A DNA stretch of 48,334 nt, from NCBI GenBank assembly GCA_031262085.1, contig JAISIN010000034.1:1-48334 (forward strand), in the 5' to 3' direction. Below are positions 19,403 through 29,359 of this stretch, piece by piece. Numbering within the stretch: the stretch's first letter is position 1; each line of letters opens with the position of its first letter. The stretch comes from Prevotellaceae bacterium (GTDB lineage Bacteria > Bacteroidota > Bacteroidia > Bacteroidales > Bacteroidaceae). The position numbers and the translations under genes were made by a program. The notes beneath the pieces were generated by a model. The model saw nothing but the letters and a program-made list of their open reading frames with translations. It was not told the origin of the DNA and made no database searches.

Positions 19403-20239
19403 ATGACCCACAAACAGCTCTATCAAAACATCCTGCGCAAACAATCGTTTCTTTGTGTAGGATTAGACACCGACATCCGTAAGATTCCCGCCCATCTGCT
19501 GCACGAGGAAGACCCTGTCTTTGCCTTCAACCAAGCCATCATAGATGCTACGGCACCCCTCTGCATTGCCTACAAACCCAACATGGCTTTTTATGAAAGT
19601 CGGGGCATAGCCGGATGGACGGCATTCGAGAAGACCGTGAAATATATCCGCGCCAACTACCCCGACCAGTTCATCATTGCCGATGCCAAGCGGGGTGATA
19701 TTGGCAACACCTCAGCCATGTATGCACGAACATTCTTCGAAGAACTCGATGTCGACGCCGTCACCGTAGCCCCATACATGGGCGAAGACAGCGTAACCCC
19801 CTTCTTGTGCTACCCCGACAAATGGGTGATCCTGCTGGCGCTCACCAGCAACAAAGGGTCGCACGACTTTCAACTCACTGCCGATGCTCACGGCGAACGC
19901 CTCTTTGAAAAAGTGCTGCGCGTCTCGCAAAATTGGGCAGCCGACGACCGCATGATGTACGTCGTAGGAGCCACACAAGGAAAAGCCTTTGAGGAGATCC
20001 GACGCATAGCGCCCGGACACTTCCTCCTCGTACCCGGTATCGGAGCGCAGGGAGGGTCACTCGAAGAGGTCTGTCGATACGGCATGAACGACGAATGCGG
20101 ACTGATAGTCAACTCCAGTCGCGCCATTCTCTATGCCGATAACGGCGTACATTTTGCCGATGCAGCCCGTCAGGCAGCACAAGAGGTGCAACAGCAGATG
20201 AGCGGGCTGCTGAGCTGTACAATTATAAGTAATACATAA
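19403..20239 (+). CDS. pyrF: Orotidine-5'-phosphate decarboxylase (type 2)
   Basis: This 278-residue cytoplasmic enzyme converts OMP to UMP. It belongs to the longer group 2 OMP decarboxylases, with the N-terminal [13 protein letters not shown], the catalytic [15 protein letters not shown] (Lys96 in DAKRGD), [14 protein letters not shown], and C-terminal [12 protein letters not shown] and [10 protein letters not shown] blocks that bind the phosphate. It stands alone with its own promoter, and a palindromic repeat tract lies between it and convergent porV. Together with pyrH and prs in this window it covers three steps of nucleotide supply, but the genes are not in one operon. Confidence 0.97.
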   Translation: MTHKQLYQNILRKQSFLCVGLDTDIRKIPAHLLHEEDPVFAFNQAIIDATAPLCIAYKPNMAFYESRGIAGWTAFEKTVKYIRANYPDQFIIADAKRGDIGNTSAMYARTFFEELDVDAVTVAPYMGEDSVTPFLCYPDKWVILLALTSNKGSHDFQLTADAHGERLFEKVLRVSQNWAADDRMMYVVGATQGKAFEEIRRIAPGHFLLVPGIGAQGGSLEEVCRYGMNDECGLIVNSSRAILYADNGVHFADAARQAAQEVQQQMSGLLSCTIISNT

Positions 20240-20307
20240 GGCGTCCTCTCCCCTTCAAATCAGGTCGATTTGTATGTGAAGTATCACATCTTTTCGGTTA
20301 TAGTTAC

Positions 20308-20393
20308 CCGTCCAACGGTGGTTGGACGCGCGTCTAACCACCGTTGGACGCCCGTCTAACCACCGTTGGACGCGCGGCTAACCACTGTTGGCT
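20308..20393. repeat. 22-bp-period palindromic repeats between pyrF and porV
   Basis: Three direct copies of a 22-bp unit start at 20332, 20354 and 20376 (core TCTAACCACCGTTGGACG; the third copy has three changes). An inverted copy precedes them at 20308-20328 and by itself forms CGTCCAAC-GGTG-GTTGGACG, a perfect 8-bp hairpin. The tract ends at the last codons of porV and may act as a transcription barrier between the convergent genes. No T-run follows. Confidence 0.8.
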
Positions 20394-21561
20394 ACCTTTT
20401 CCTTCCGAACAATTCCTTGATTCCGTCGAGGTCGAAGCCTAATGTGAAGCGTAACGTTTGGTCGAGCGGATTGCTCTGCGCGGTAGAGAGCAGATAGGCG
20501 GCATCAAGCGAGAAAACGCTCATCTTAAAACCGGCGCCAAAGGCAAAATATTTGCGATTGCCTTTGTTCTCGCTCTCCCAGTGGTATCCGCCACGCACGG
20601 AGAAGCGCTGGTTATAGGTGTACTCCACTCCCAGCGACCACTGAATCTCTTGCATCTCCTCTTTGAAACCTCCGGGAGCGTCGCTGAACGATTTAAAGAT
20701 GCCCTTGATGGGAGAGATGTCGTAATAATCGCGTTCCAATCGCTCTTCGTACTCTTCTTGCGACTCGTCGGCTCTGCGTACAGGGCGGGTAGGTACCATG
20801 TACTTGTTTGCATCGAACGAAATACCGAGGGTGTTGTAGTTGTCGACCGGGAAGAGCAGCGACGCGCCTATTCGCAGATTGGTAGGTAGAAACAGACTGG
20901 TGTTGCCGCTATCGTAAGAGATCTTGGTACCGATGTTTGAGGCATTCAGCCCGAACGACAGCAAACATTCGCGTTGCGCCAATATCACATAGTTATTGTA
21001 ATAGAAGGCTATGTCGGCAGCGAAGGCAGAGCCGGGCGACACCTCTTCGTCTTCGCGGTATGCCAAATCGGAATAGATATAGCGTAGCGCCACGGCAGCC
21101 GAGAAATGCTCGGATAACATGCGCGAGTATGCCACATCGACAGCCATCTCATACGGCTGGATGGTGTAGCCGGCGGCATCGTTTTCGTAATTGACCGGCA
21201 CTTCGCCCAGCGAGAAGTAGCGCAACGATCCGCTTACAGCTTGGTAATCGCCGATACGGTAGTAGCCCGCCAGATAAGCCAAGTCGATGTCGTTGACTAA
21301 CTTGCGCAGCCAAGGAGTATAGGATATGCCGATACCGGCGCGACTGATCGTAAGCGGATATTTGGCAGGATTCCAATACTGGGAGTTGATGTCAGGCTCG
21401 GTGGCAACACCGATATCGCCCATACCTCCGCCACGCGAATCGGGAGCTATGTTCAGAGAGTTGACGCCGGTATTGACGGGATTGAACTGATTCTTGTCCT
21501 GAGCAGCAAGGGTAGTAGCCAGCACGATCAGTAGATATAATAAGATGCATCTTTTCTTCAT
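20392..21561 (-). CDS. porV: Type IX secretion outer-membrane protein PorV (LptO)
   Basis: This 389-residue protein has a signal peptide ending near LAAQ and the PorV/PorQ family signature SRGGGMGDIGVATEPDINSQYWNPAKY. The rest has the alternating pattern of a FadL-like outer-membrane barrel, ending in RFTLGFDL. PorV is an outer-membrane component of the type IX secretion system and shuttles CTD cargo proteins to the attachment complex. It lies 48 bp downstream of the DUF5113-type kinase gene on the same strand with no promoter that I can see between them, so they may be co-transcribed. PorV implies that the organism secretes CTD proteins, but no other T9SS gene is in this window. Confidence 0.88.
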   Translation of the reverse strand: MKKRCILLYLLIVLATTLAAQDKNQFNPVNTGVNSLNIAPDSRGGGMGDIGVATEPDINSQYWNPAKYPLTISRAGIGISYTPWLRKLVNDIDLAYLAGYYRIGDYQAVSGSLRYFSLGEVPVNYENDAAGYTIQPYEMAVDVAYSRMLSEHFSAAVALRYIYSDLAYREDEEVSPGSAFAADIAFYYNNYVILAQRECLLSFGLNASNIGTKISYDSGNTSLFLPTNLRIGASLLFPVDNYNTLGISFDANKYMVPTRPVRRADESQEEYEERLERDYYDISPIKGIFKSFSDAPGGFKEEMQEIQWSLGVEYTYNQRFSVRGGYHWESENKGNRKYFAFGAGFKMSVFSLDAAYLLSTAQSNPLDQTLRFTLGFDLDGIKELFGRKR

Positions 21562-21609
21562 AATGATATGTCTTTCTTCCTATTTGGAGTAAACTGAAAA
21601 CTGCATGTT

Positions 21610-23793
21610 TTATTGCATTGAAGTGCCATTTTTACCCGCCTTGCCCGTCGGCAGACGGAAATAGAAACGGCTACCCTTGCCGAGTGTGCTCTCTACGCCA
21701 AAGGTGCATTCGCGAAAAGCATCGCTCGTTTTGTGATACTTCTCAATGATGCCTCGACAGTTCATCAACCCGAAGCCGCTGCCTTTGTGTTTGCGCACCT
21801 CCTCTTTCAAGGTGTTGCTTCCTATCTCTTGCGGATTGTACACTTTTTCGTTGGTGATGCGTTCCACATCTTCTACCGACAGCCCGTATCCGGTATCTGC
21901 AACCGAGATTTCGACAGAACTCTCTTTGAGGGTAGCGTAGATCTGAATGTGTCCGCCCTGCGGGGTGTACTTGCGTGCGTTGTCGGAGAGGGTGTTTATC
22001 ATGAAGAGGGTCAGTGCACGGTCGGCTTTGACCCAAGCGGTCGTGGGTGTAACCTCGAAGGTTTGTCGCCGCAACTCGAAGGCGCGGCTCCCTTTGCGTA
22101 GCAAGTCGAACAGTTCGTTCAGGGCAAAAGTTTCGATGTGCAGACTCACAGTGCCTTGCCGCAGTTTGATCCAGTCGGCAAGGATGTCATTATACTCATT
22201 GATCGTGGTAACCAGCTCGTCGATGTATTGATACTTTTCGGCTTTCATGCGCGAAGCGGTTACCCCCGGCAACTTTCGTACTTCGTTGATGATGCGGTCG
22301 ATGTAGGGTGTGATGCCCGTGACGATGGCAAGGCAGGCACGCTTCACGACGTTCTGCCGCTTACCTTCGGCTATATGCTGTTCGTAGATATAGCGTTGCT
22401 TCTCTAAGCGTCGTTGCTCGTCGGCGAGCAATAGGGCGGTCTGGTCGTTTTCGCGCATCCAAGTGCTACAAGCGGTATCTATCAGCTCGCGCAGGTGTTG
22501 GAGGTAGATGCGGTCGCGTCGTTGTCCGCGTCGGTTGAAGAGCCAAAACAACAATCCCACCCCTATAAACCCCGCCATGACAGCCACCGTAAGCAGGCTT
22601 AACCGGTGCGCCTCGGCTTGCAGGGCTTGGTACCGGCTCTCCTGCTCGCGGTCTTGACGGGTATCTTCCAGAATATCGAGATAGCTGTTACGGTTGATGT
22701 CCGATTCGCGCTTCATACCTAATCCGGCGTAGGTCACGCTAAGCTGGTCACGTATGCGCGACATACATTCGGGTACGGGGTTGAGGGTGTCGCTTACACA
22801 GAGCAGGGCACGTTTCAGGGTATCTAACGCTTCGGCGTATCGCTCGTGCCTGTTCAGATACTTGCCGATGGAGACATAAGCGCCTGCTATCTGGTAGTTG
22901 TCGCCATATTGACGAAACTTTTGCAATGCCTGCCGGGCGAGGAAGAGCGGCAAGAGCGAATCGCTCGGCACATCAAACTGCTTCAGGGCATACGACCGCC
23001 GATCGCGGAAATAGGCGTAGTTCTCTTCCGAGATCATCAGATTGGCAAGTCCCTGCATGCCGTTTGCTTCAAAGTAAAGGTAGTCGCCGGCGGCTGCCAT
23101 CCGCCAAGTCGTGTAGAGTTCATCAAACTCGCGCAGACGCCGTTCGTCGCGTGTGTCACCCACGCACAGCTCCGATGCCCCTTTTATATAATGATAATAT
23201 AGCAACTGGTTGGTATCTGCTTCCAGCATATTCGGATCAACTTCGTCGATGGAGCCGAAAGCCTCTTCGCTCTGCTGCAGGTAGTAGTAATAGACGGCAG
23301 ATACGATGCAGAACTCCGAGCGGGCATAGATCAACCGTTCCCGTTCGTGCAGTCCGCTAAACAGGTTCGGGTCTTCGTCGATGCGCTTGAGGCGGCGCAG
23401 GGCGCTGTTGCGATAGTCGTAATACTCTTTGTTCAGGGCTTGCCGCTGACAGATTTTCATCATTCCGATGTCGGCAATCAGCCGTTCCAATTCGTTTTGC
23501 GTCAGATGCGACACTGTTTTGTGATACTGGGCAGCTTGCTGAAAGTCTAATCGGATAAACGAACAAAATGCCAGATGATTGCTGGCTTCGGCCTTACCGT
23601 CGTCGTCATGCTTAGCTGCCGTAAATGCCTGTCGGGCAGCAAGGAAAGAGGAGTCGACGTTACGGTAGCGCCACTGATAGGCTACCCGATTGAGTGAGTC
23701 GACCCGACACACCTCATCGGCAGGAGCAAATCCGACGCACGAGCACAGCAGTGCGAGCGGAAGCAGATAAAATACAATAAGTGACTTGTTCAT
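21610..23793 (-). CDS. DUF5112/DUF5113-type sensor kinase-like lipoprotein
   Basis: This 727-residue protein has a lipoprotein-like signal (LLCSC, Cys19) and a long TPR-like helical sensor region (about 30-390). A membrane segment follows (LLTVAVMAGFIGVGLLFWLF), then a coiled coil and a HATPase_c domain with N-box NTLSDNARKY, G1 DTGYGL and G2 GSGFGLMN. The region where the phosphoacceptor His is expected reads RACLAIVTGITPYIDRII and has no His, so autophosphorylation there looks impossible or displaced. The layout matches the DUF5112/DUF5113 proteins of Bacteroidales as I know them. The start at 23793 is chosen because a -7 box lies at 23820-23828, inside the longer frame. No response regulator is adjacent; porV follows after 48 bp. 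Confidence 0.85.
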   Translation of the reverse strand: MNKSLIVFYLLPLALLCSCVGFAPADEVCRVDSLNRVAYQWRYRNVDSSFLAARQAFTAAKHDDDGKAEASNHLAFCSFIRLDFQQAAQYHKTVSHLTQNELERLIADIGMMKICQRQALNKEYYDYRNSALRRLKRIDEDPNLFSGLHERERLIYARSEFCIVSAVYYYYLQQSEEAFGSIDEVDPNMLEADTNQLLYYHYIKGASELCVGDTRDERRLREFDELYTTWRMAAAGDYLYFEANGMQGLANLMISEENYAYFRDRRSYALKQFDVPSDSLLPLFLARQALQKFRQYGDNYQIAGAYVSIGKYLNRHERYAEALDTLKRALLCVSDTLNPVPECMSRIRDQLSVTYAGLGMKRESDINRNSYLDILEDTRQDREQESRYQALQAEAHRLSLLTVAVMAGFIGVGLLFWLFNRRGQRRDRIYLQHLRELIDTACSTWMRENDQTALLLADEQRRLEKQRYIYEQHIAEGKRQNVVKRACLAIVTGITPYIDRIINEVRKLPGVTASRMKAEKYQYIDELVTTINEYNDILADWIKLRQGTVSLHIETFALNELFDLLRKGSRAFELRRQTFEVTPTTAWVKADRALTLFMINTLSDNARKYTPQGGHIQIYATLKESSVEISVADTGYGLSVEDVERITNEKVYNPQEIGSNTLKEEVRKHKGSGFGLMNCRGIIEKYHKTSDAFRECTFGVESTLGKGSRFYFRLPTGKAGKNGTSMQ

Positions 23794-23819
23794 TTCTTGC
23801 TCAGAAGCATTACGTGCGG

Positions 23820-23828
23820 GCAAAACTA
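23820..23828 (-). promoter_or_regulatory. -7 box for DUF5113 kinase-porV
   Basis: The minus strand has TAGTTTTGC, matching TAnnTTTG, 26 bp before the chosen ATG at 23793. No TTG at the standard -33 distance. Confidence 0.45.
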
Positions 23829-23846
23829 CGAATAATTCTGCAACTC

Positions 23847-23879
23847 TTGTTTAATCTCTTAGGAAATATGTACCTTTGC
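23847..23879 (+). promoter_or_regulatory. Promoter for prs
   Basis: TTG (23847-23849), a 21-bp spacer and TACCTTTGC (23871-23879) match the Bacteroidota promoter closely. The predicted leader is about 33 nt to the prs ATG at 23919. It is divergent from, and close to, the kinase promoter at 23820-23828. Confidence 0.75.
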
Positions 23880-23918
23880 GCCCGCATTAGTCTATAAGGC
23901 AACAACTTTCAACTCACA

Positions 23919-24857
23919 ATGAACGATAACACTCCCGTTATGGTCTTTTCGGGCACCAGCTCGAAATACCTGGCAGAAAAAATCTGCGAACCTCTGGGTC
24001 ATCCGCTGGGTAAGATGAATATCACCCACTTTGCCGATGGCGAATTTTCCGTGTCTTATGAAGAATCCATTCGCGGCGCATACGTCTTTCTGGTTCAGTC
24101 GACCTTTCCGAATTCTGACAACCTTATGGAGTTGCTCTTGATGATAGATGCCGCTAAACGTGCTTCTGCCAAGAGTATAATAGCTGTCATTCCCTATTTT
24201 GGCTGGGCACGACAAGATCGCAAAGATAAGCCGCGTGTCTCTATTGGCGCCAAGCTGGTAGCCGACTTGTTGTCGGTAGCCGGTATCGACCGCCTGATAA
24301 CGATGGACTTGCATGCCGATCAGATTCAGGGATTCTTCAATATCCCTGTCGACCACTTGTATGCATCGGCAGTCTTTCTGCCCTATATCCAATCGTTGAA
24401 TCTGCCCAATCTGGTCATAGCCACCCCCGACGTGGGCGGCTCGAAGCGTGCCAGCACCTTCTCCAAATATCTGGGTGTGCCGCTGGTGCTGTGCAACAAG
24501 TCGCGTGAGAAGGTCAACGAGGTATCGTCCATGCAGATAATCGGCGATGTAGTAGATAAGAACGTGGTATTGGTCGACGACATCGTCGATACCGCCGGTA
24601 CGATAACCAAAGCTGCCAATATCATGCTGGAAGCAGGCGCCACGTCGGTACGCGCTATTGCAAGCCACTGTGTAATGTCCGATCCTGCCTCCTTACGGGT
24701 AAAAGAATCGGGGCTGACGGAAATAGTTTTTACCGACAGCATTCCTTATCATAAGAATTGTGCCAAGGTAAAGCAGCTTAGCATTGCCGACATGTTTGCC
24801 GAGACCATCCGACGCGTGGTAACCAACGAATCGATCAGTTCGCAGTATATTATTTAA
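23919..24857 (+). CDS. prs: Ribose-phosphate pyrophosphokinase (PRPP synthetase)
   Basis: This 312-residue cytoplasmic enzyme makes PRPP from ribose 5-phosphate and ATP, feeding nucleotide, His and Trp synthesis. The family features are FSGTSSKYLAEKI near the N-terminus, FADGEFSV, YFGWARQDRKD (the ATP-loop) and the PRPP-binding signature VLVDDIVDTAGTITKAA at about residue 218. The length is typical. It is transcribed alone from its own promoter and converges on the GSCFA gene. Confidence 0.97.
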   Translation: MNDNTPVMVFSGTSSKYLAEKICEPLGHPLGKMNITHFADGEFSVSYEESIRGAYVFLVQSTFPNSDNLMELLLMIDAAKRASAKSIIAVIPYFGWARQDRKDKPRVSIGAKLVADLLSVAGIDRLITMDLHADQIQGFFNIPVDHLYASAVFLPYIQSLNLPNLVIATPDVGGSKRASTFSKYLGVPLVLCNKSREKVNEVSSMQIIGDVVDKNVVLVDDIVDTAGTITKAANIMLEAGATSVRAIASHCVMSDPASLRVKESGLTEIVFTDSIPYHKNCAKVKQLSIADMFAETIRRVVTNESISSQYII

Positions 24858-24984
24858 ACTTTCGTTGCGGTTTGTATCTGCACAACAATTCTATGTAAAC
24901 AATGGTTTCTAACCGCCAACCCCAATTCTCTTTGGCAAAGGCGTTTGCCCGTTTGTTTACTAAAGCGACATCCATAGATTTCGC

Positions 24985-25000
24985 ATAGCGTGCGCTATTT
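24985..25000 (+). terminator. Weak terminator-like hairpin after prs
   Basis: ATAGC-GTGC-GCTAT (24985-24998) followed by TT lies between the convergent prs and GSCFA genes. Upstream, GGCAAA-GGCG-TTTGCC (24934-24949) and the 8-bp inverted pair GTAAACAA/TTGTTTAC (24895/24953) add more potential structure. None has a long T-run, so termination is only suggested. Confidence 0.35.
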
Positions 25001-25015
25001 TACAGAATGGGGTAG

Positions 25016-26011
25016 CTAAAAGTCTAAATAGGGATACTTTGCCTTCAGTCGCTCTATTCGCATCGCTGTTTGTTGCAAGAAGTGCCGGTAGGCTGCCGAT
25101 TGGGGTTGAACGGGCGTGTGTGCGAGCGCTTTGGCGATGGCTTCACATTCGCGGGCTATCTCTTTTGTCTCATCGGTAAAGCAGGCTTCCGCAAACTTCT
25201 CCCACACGTACCGGATGGCTTGCGTCGAAGGATGCACCATGTCATCAGCATAAAAACGATAGTCGCGAAGCTCGTCGAGCAGCAGTTCGTAGGCAGGGAA
25301 ATAGAATACTTGTTCGGGAAAGAGTGCTTGCAGTCGGTCGATAGCCAACAGCAGGATGGATTTGCTTAGTTGGTTGGCGTGCAGTCCGTCGCGAATATGC
25401 CGAATGGGACTGACGGTGAAGATCACTTTCAGCTTGAGATTGCGGGCTGTCAAGCCGGAGAGTAGAGAGGCATAATCGGCTACAATCTCATCCACCTCCA
25501 ATCGGCGGCGGTTAAACAACTTCTCGGATTGCTTGTGACAGTTGCCCACAATCCGTACCGTCTCGTTCTTCCCGACCTCTTTCTTCCCGTTTTCTTCCGC
25601 TCCTACCTCTTTCCGTTCATACACATAAGCCGTTCCGAAAGTTATCAACAGACCATCCAACGCATCCATGCGACGATGCGCCTCGTGCAACCGTCCGTTT
25701 ATTCGGCGGAGCGCCTCTGCCTGATCGTCCGACGAGAAATCGCTGTGGTGCATCGGGCTGTGCCATTGCTCACCAAAGAAAAACAGATCCTCTTCGGTGT
25801 ATGCCTTACCCGTCACTATCTGCCGCAACGCCGTTGCCACCGACGCCGGATTGTAGAGCACCCCAAACGGATTGACGTTACAGCGAAACTTCGCCGTCAC
25901 CAGCCGCTCGCCGATATTCGTAGCGAAGCATGACCCCATCAGCAACAACTCATCTTGCTGGGAGAGGCGCGGCAGGTCGACGGGGATGGCGACGGGGGTG
26001 GTTAGTTGCAT
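25016..26011 (-). CDS. GSCFA domain protein
   Basis: This 331-residue protein carries the family-naming motif LLMGSCFATNIGERL at the N-terminus, followed by NPFGVLYNP and HSDFSS, which define the GSCFA family. The fold is related to SGNH hydrolases. A C-terminal DDMVHPSTQAIRYVWE contains the Asp/His pair expected there. The role is unknown; an esterase-like activity is possible. There is no signal peptide, so it is probably cytoplasmic. It starts 39 bp after metH and is probably the last gene of the nigD-Yip1-smpB-metH-GSCFA string. Confidence 0.88.
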   Translation of the reverse strand: MQLTTPVAIPVDLPRLSQQDELLLMGSCFATNIGERLVTAKFRCNVNPFGVLYNPASVATALRQIVTGKAYTEEDLFFFGEQWHSPMHHSDFSSDDQAEALRRINGRLHEAHRRMDALDGLLITFGTAYVYERKEVGAEENGKKEVGKNETVRIVGNCHKQSEKLFNRRRLEVDEIVADYASLLSGLTARNLKLKVIFTVSPIRHIRDGLHANQLSKSILLLAIDRLQALFPEQVFYFPAYELLLDELRDYRFYADDMVHPSTQAIRYVWEKFAEACFTDETKEIARECEAIAKALAHTPVQPQSAAYRHFLQQTAMRIERLKAKYPYLDF

Positions 26012-26050
26012 AGAGATATTGATAACGTGATTGATTATATCCCATCTCTA

Positions 26051-28786
26051 TCAAAACAGATTCAATCTGTTACTCCTTGCCTCTTCCAGCGACACTTTGG
26101 GAGTGCTCTTGATAGAGTGGTCGGCGCGCAGTTTTTCATATTCGGCGTTCAGCTCTGCGGCCAGTTTGGCTTTCTGCGCGGGGTTCATCAGGCGGGCAGC
26201 AATGGCAGAATTTTGCGATGCATCTTTCAGGTGCACCACGGGGGCGTGGTAGACGGGGGCAATCTTCAAGGCGGTGTGCAGGCGGGAAGTGGTGGCGCCG
26301 CCAATCAGGAGGGGGAGGTCGAAGCCGACTTTCTCCATCTCGGAGGCTACGTGTACCATCTCGTCGAGCGAGGGGGTGATGAGACCGCTTAGTCCGATCA
26401 TATCGACCTGCTCTTCGCGGGCACGACGGAGGATCTGCTCGGCAGGTACCATCACGCCTAAGTCGACGATCTCATAGCCACTGCAAGCCATCACTACGCC
26501 GACAATGTTCTTGCCGATGTCGTGTACGTCGCCCTTGACGGTGGCAATGAGCACCTTGCCGGCAGAGGCAACTCCTTCGGATTTCTCTGCTTCGATATAA
26601 GGTTGCAGAATGGCAACCGCCCGCTTCATGGTACGCGCCGTTTTAACCACCTGCGGCAGGAACATCTTGCCGACACCAAATAGGTCGCCCACGCGGTTCA
26701 TGCCTGCCATCAGCGGTCCTTCGATGATGTCGACGGCTCGGGGGTATTTGTCGAGCGCTTCGTGCAGGTCTTCTTCCAAGTAGTCGGCAATGCCCTTGAG
26801 GAGGGCGTATTGCAATCGCTCCTCCACGTCGGTACCATCACGCCAAGCGAGGGTAGCATCGGCTGTAGCGCTCTTTTGTCGTTCGTTTTTCATCTGCTCT
26901 GCCAGCTCTATCAGCCGTTCGGCAGCATCGGGGCGGCGGTTGAGCACCACATCTTCTATCTTCTCTAAAATGTCGGCAGGCAGATCGGTGTAGAGCACCG
27001 ACGATGCCGGATTGACAATGCCCATGTCCATGCCTGCGCGGATGGCGTGGTAAAGAAACACGGAGTGCATGGCTTCGCGGATGTAGTCGTTGCCGCGGAA
27101 GGAGAACGAAAGATTACTGACCCCGCCGCTGACATGTGCACCGGGCAGGTTAGAGCGTATCCAAGCAGTGGCATGGATAAAGTCGACTGCGTAGTTGTTG
27201 TGCTCATCCATGCCGGTGGCAATCGCCAGTATGTTGGGATCGAAGATGATGTCGTGCGGATTGAATCCTGCCTCGCCCACCAGCAATCGGTAGGCGCGGC
27301 TGCATACTTCGATCTTCCGCTGGGCTGTGTCGGCTTGTCCGGTTTCGTCGAAAGCCATCACCACGGCTGCCGCGCCATACTGTTTGATGAGGCGGGCGTG
27401 TGCCAAGAACATCTCTTCGCCCTCTTTGAGCGAGATGGAGTTTACCACCGATTTACCTTGCAGGCACTTCAGTCCGGCTTCTATCACCTCCCATTTGGAA
27501 GAATCGATCATGATAGGCACGCGAGCTATGTCGGGTTCCGAAGCTATCAAGTTGAGAAAGTTGACCATTTCGGTTTCGGTGTCGAGTAGTCCGTCGTCCA
27601 TATTGATGTCGAGCAGCTGTGCACCGTCTTCCACTTGACGACGGGCGATACTCAACGCTTCGTCGTAGTTTTTCTCTTTAATCAGGCGGAGAAATCTACG
27701 CGAACCGGCTACGTTGCACCGTTCGCCTATATTAATAAAATTCTTTTCGGGGGTTACCTCCAGTAACTCTAATCCCGATAGCCCCATAGATTCGGGCTTC
27801 GCTACGGGAATGTGCGGAGCAGCGCCGGCAATCAGTGCAGGATATTGGGCTATGTATTCGTCGGTGGTGCCGCAGCAACCGCCGATGATGTTGATCAAGC
27901 CTTCGGCGATATATTCCTTTACTTGATGCGCCATATCTACCGGCGTTTGGTCGTATAGTCCCAAACTATTGGGTAATCCGGCATTGGGATAAGCGCTGAT
28001 ATAATAAGGTGCACGGGCAGCAAGCTGTTGCAGGAACGGTTTGAGTTGTTCGGCACCGAACGAGCAGTTCAGCCCGATGGAGAATATATCGGCATGCGAA
28101 ACCGATGCAAGAAAGGCATCCAATGTCTGTCCCGACAGGGTGCGTCCGCTAATATCTGCCACAGTAACCGAAAGCATCAACGGAATCGTTCTGCCGGTCT
28201 GCTCCATGGCTTGCCCGGCAGCAAAGATAGCCGCTTTGGCATTCAAGGTGTCGAAAATGGTCTCTATCAACAGTGCATCTACGCCCCCTTCAAGCAGCGC
28301 CACCATCTGCTCGCGATAGGCATCAGCCAATTGGTCGAACGTAACGGCGCGATAGGCAGGGTTGTTCACATCGGGACTCATTGAGCAAGTTTTGTTGGTA
28401 GGTCCCACGGAACCTGCCACGAAGCGGGGCTTCTCGTTGGTCGTGAACTCATCTGCCAGCCGGCGCGCCAAGCGAGCGGCAGTCAGATTCATCTCGCGCA
28501 CAGACTCCTCCACATGGTAGTCAGTCATGCTGATGCGGGTAGAGCTAAATGTATTAGTCTCTATGATGTCGGCTCCGGCAATGAGGTATTTGCGATGAAT
28601 ATCTTCAATCACATCGGGGCGCGTCAGGCAGAGCAAGTCGTTGTTGCCTTTCAGTTGTCCGGGAATGTCGGCAAAGCGAGTACCACGAAAATCATTTTCT
28701 GATAGGTTATACCGCTGAATCATGGTGCCCATGGCGCCGTCCAAGATGAGGATGCGCTCCTTTATAATCTGTTTTAATTGTTTCAT
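26051..28786 (-). CDS. metH: Cobalamin-dependent methionine synthase, without activation domain
   Basis: MetH transfers a methyl group from methyltetrahydrofolate to homocysteine through cobalamin. The 911 residues contain the homocysteine domain ([13 protein letters not shown], zinc ligands in GLNCSFG and IGGCCGTT), the pterin domain ([13 protein letters not shown]), the cap domain and the B12-binding domain with the cofactor His in [11 protein letters not shown]. The protein ends soon after this, where E. coli MetH (about 1227 residues) continues into the AdoMet-dependent reactivation domain. A shortened MetH with a separately encoded reactivation domain is known from Bacteroides. I start at 28786 ([20 protein letters not shown]) rather than at the open frame's upstream end, because the extra residues have no family match. 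I recognise no cobalamin or SAM riboswitch upstream. Confidence 0.95.
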   Translation of the reverse strand: MKQLKQIIKERILILDGAMGTMIQRYNLSENDFRGTRFADIPGQLKGNNDLLCLTRPDVIEDIHRKYLIAGADIIETNTFSSTRISMTDYHVEESVREMNLTAARLARRLADEFTTNEKPRFVAGSVGPTNKTCSMSPDVNNPAYRAVTFDQLADAYREQMVALLEGGVDALLIETIFDTLNAKAAIFAAGQAMEQTGRTIPLMLSVTVADISGRTLSGQTLDAFLASVSHADIFSIGLNCSFGAEQLKPFLQQLAARAPYYISAYPNAGLPNSLGLYDQTPVDMAHQVKEYIAEGLINIIGGCCGTTDEYIAQYPALIAGAAPHIPVAKPESMGLSGLELLEVTPEKNFINIGERCNVAGSRRFLRLIKEKNYDEALSIARRQVEDGAQLLDINMDDGLLDTETEMVNFLNLIASEPDIARVPIMIDSSKWEVIEAGLKCLQGKSVVNSISLKEGEEMFLAHARLIKQYGAAAVVMAFDETGQADTAQRKIEVCSRAYRLLVGEAGFNPHDIIFDPNILAIATGMDEHNNYAVDFIHATAWIRSNLPGAHVSGGVSNLSFSFRGNDYIREAMHSVFLYHAIRAGMDMGIVNPASSVLYTDLPADILEKIEDVVLNRRPDAAERLIELAEQMKNERQKSATADATLAWRDGTDVEERLQYALLKGIADYLEEDLHEALDKYPRAVDIIEGPLMAGMNRVGDLFGVGKMFLPQVVKTARTMKRAVAILQPYIEAEKSEGVASAGKVLIATVKGDVHDIGKNIVGVVMACSGYEIVDLGVMVPAEQILRRAREEQVDMIGLSGLITPSLDEMVHVASEMEKVGFDLPLLIGGATTSRLHTALKIAPVYHAPVVHLKDASQNSAIAARLMNPAQKAKLAAELNAEYEKLRADHSIKSTPKVSLEEARSNRLNLF

Positions 28787-28890
28787 AAAACTTACGGTGC
28801 TATAATTACATTCTCCGAAGAGAACTAAAATCAAATAAAGCCAAGTTCATATCATCAACGTCAAACGGATTATTATGAGACAACCTCCTT

Positions 28891-29343
28891 TTATTGTCTG
28901 AACGCCCTCGCCATCTCCCTCTTATCATCTTTCTCTTTGAGAGCTTGTCGCTTGTCGTACTGCTTTTTCCCTTTTGCCAAAGCGATAACCAATTTGGCAA
29001 GTCCTTTCTCATTGATGAAAAGACGCACCGGAACGATGGTGAAGCCCGGCTCTTTCTCGCTGCGTGCCAGTTTTGCCAGTTCTTTGCCTGTAAGTAACAA
29101 TTTGCGCTCGCGGCGTGCCGAATGATTGTTGTACGAGCCGTAGAAGTATTCGGCGATGTGCATGTTCTTCACCCACAGCTCGCCGTTGACGAAGTAGCAG
29201 TAGGTATCTACCAGACTTGCCTTACCCAGACGGATAGATTTGATTTCTGTTCCGGTAAGCACGATGCCGGCAGTATAGGTGTCGATCAGTTCGTAATCGA
29301 ATGTGGCACGCTTATTCTTAATGTTGACGGAGGGTTGCTTCAT
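28891..29343 (-). CDS. smpB: SsrA-binding protein SmpB
   Basis: SmpB brings tmRNA to stalled ribosomes for trans-translation. The 150-residue protein shows the family body ([51 protein letters not shown]) and the basic C-terminal tail ([16 protein letters not shown]) that enters the decoding channel. It lies 16 bp downstream of the Yip1 gene and 104 bp upstream of metH, so it is part of the same string. The gap before metH carries a stem TTCTC-TTCG-GAGAA (28811-28824) with a stable tetraloop but no T-run. The ssrA gene itself is not in the window. Confidence 0.97.
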   Translation of the reverse strand: MKQPSVNIKNKRATFDYELIDTYTAGIVLTGTEIKSIRLGKASLVDTYCYFVNGELWVKNMHIAEYFYGSYNNHSARRERKLLLTGKELAKLARSEKEPGFTIVPVRLFINEKGLAKLVIALAKGKKQYDKRQALKEKDDKREMARAFRQ

Positions 29344-29359
29344 GCGAAAAATGCACTGA

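Noticed and set aside
28787..28890. Cobalamin or SAM riboswitch ahead of metH
   Set aside because: The 104-bp gap is too short for a full cobalamin riboswitch and shows only a small TTCTC-TTCG-GAGAA hairpin; no B12-box or SAM-type core is visible.
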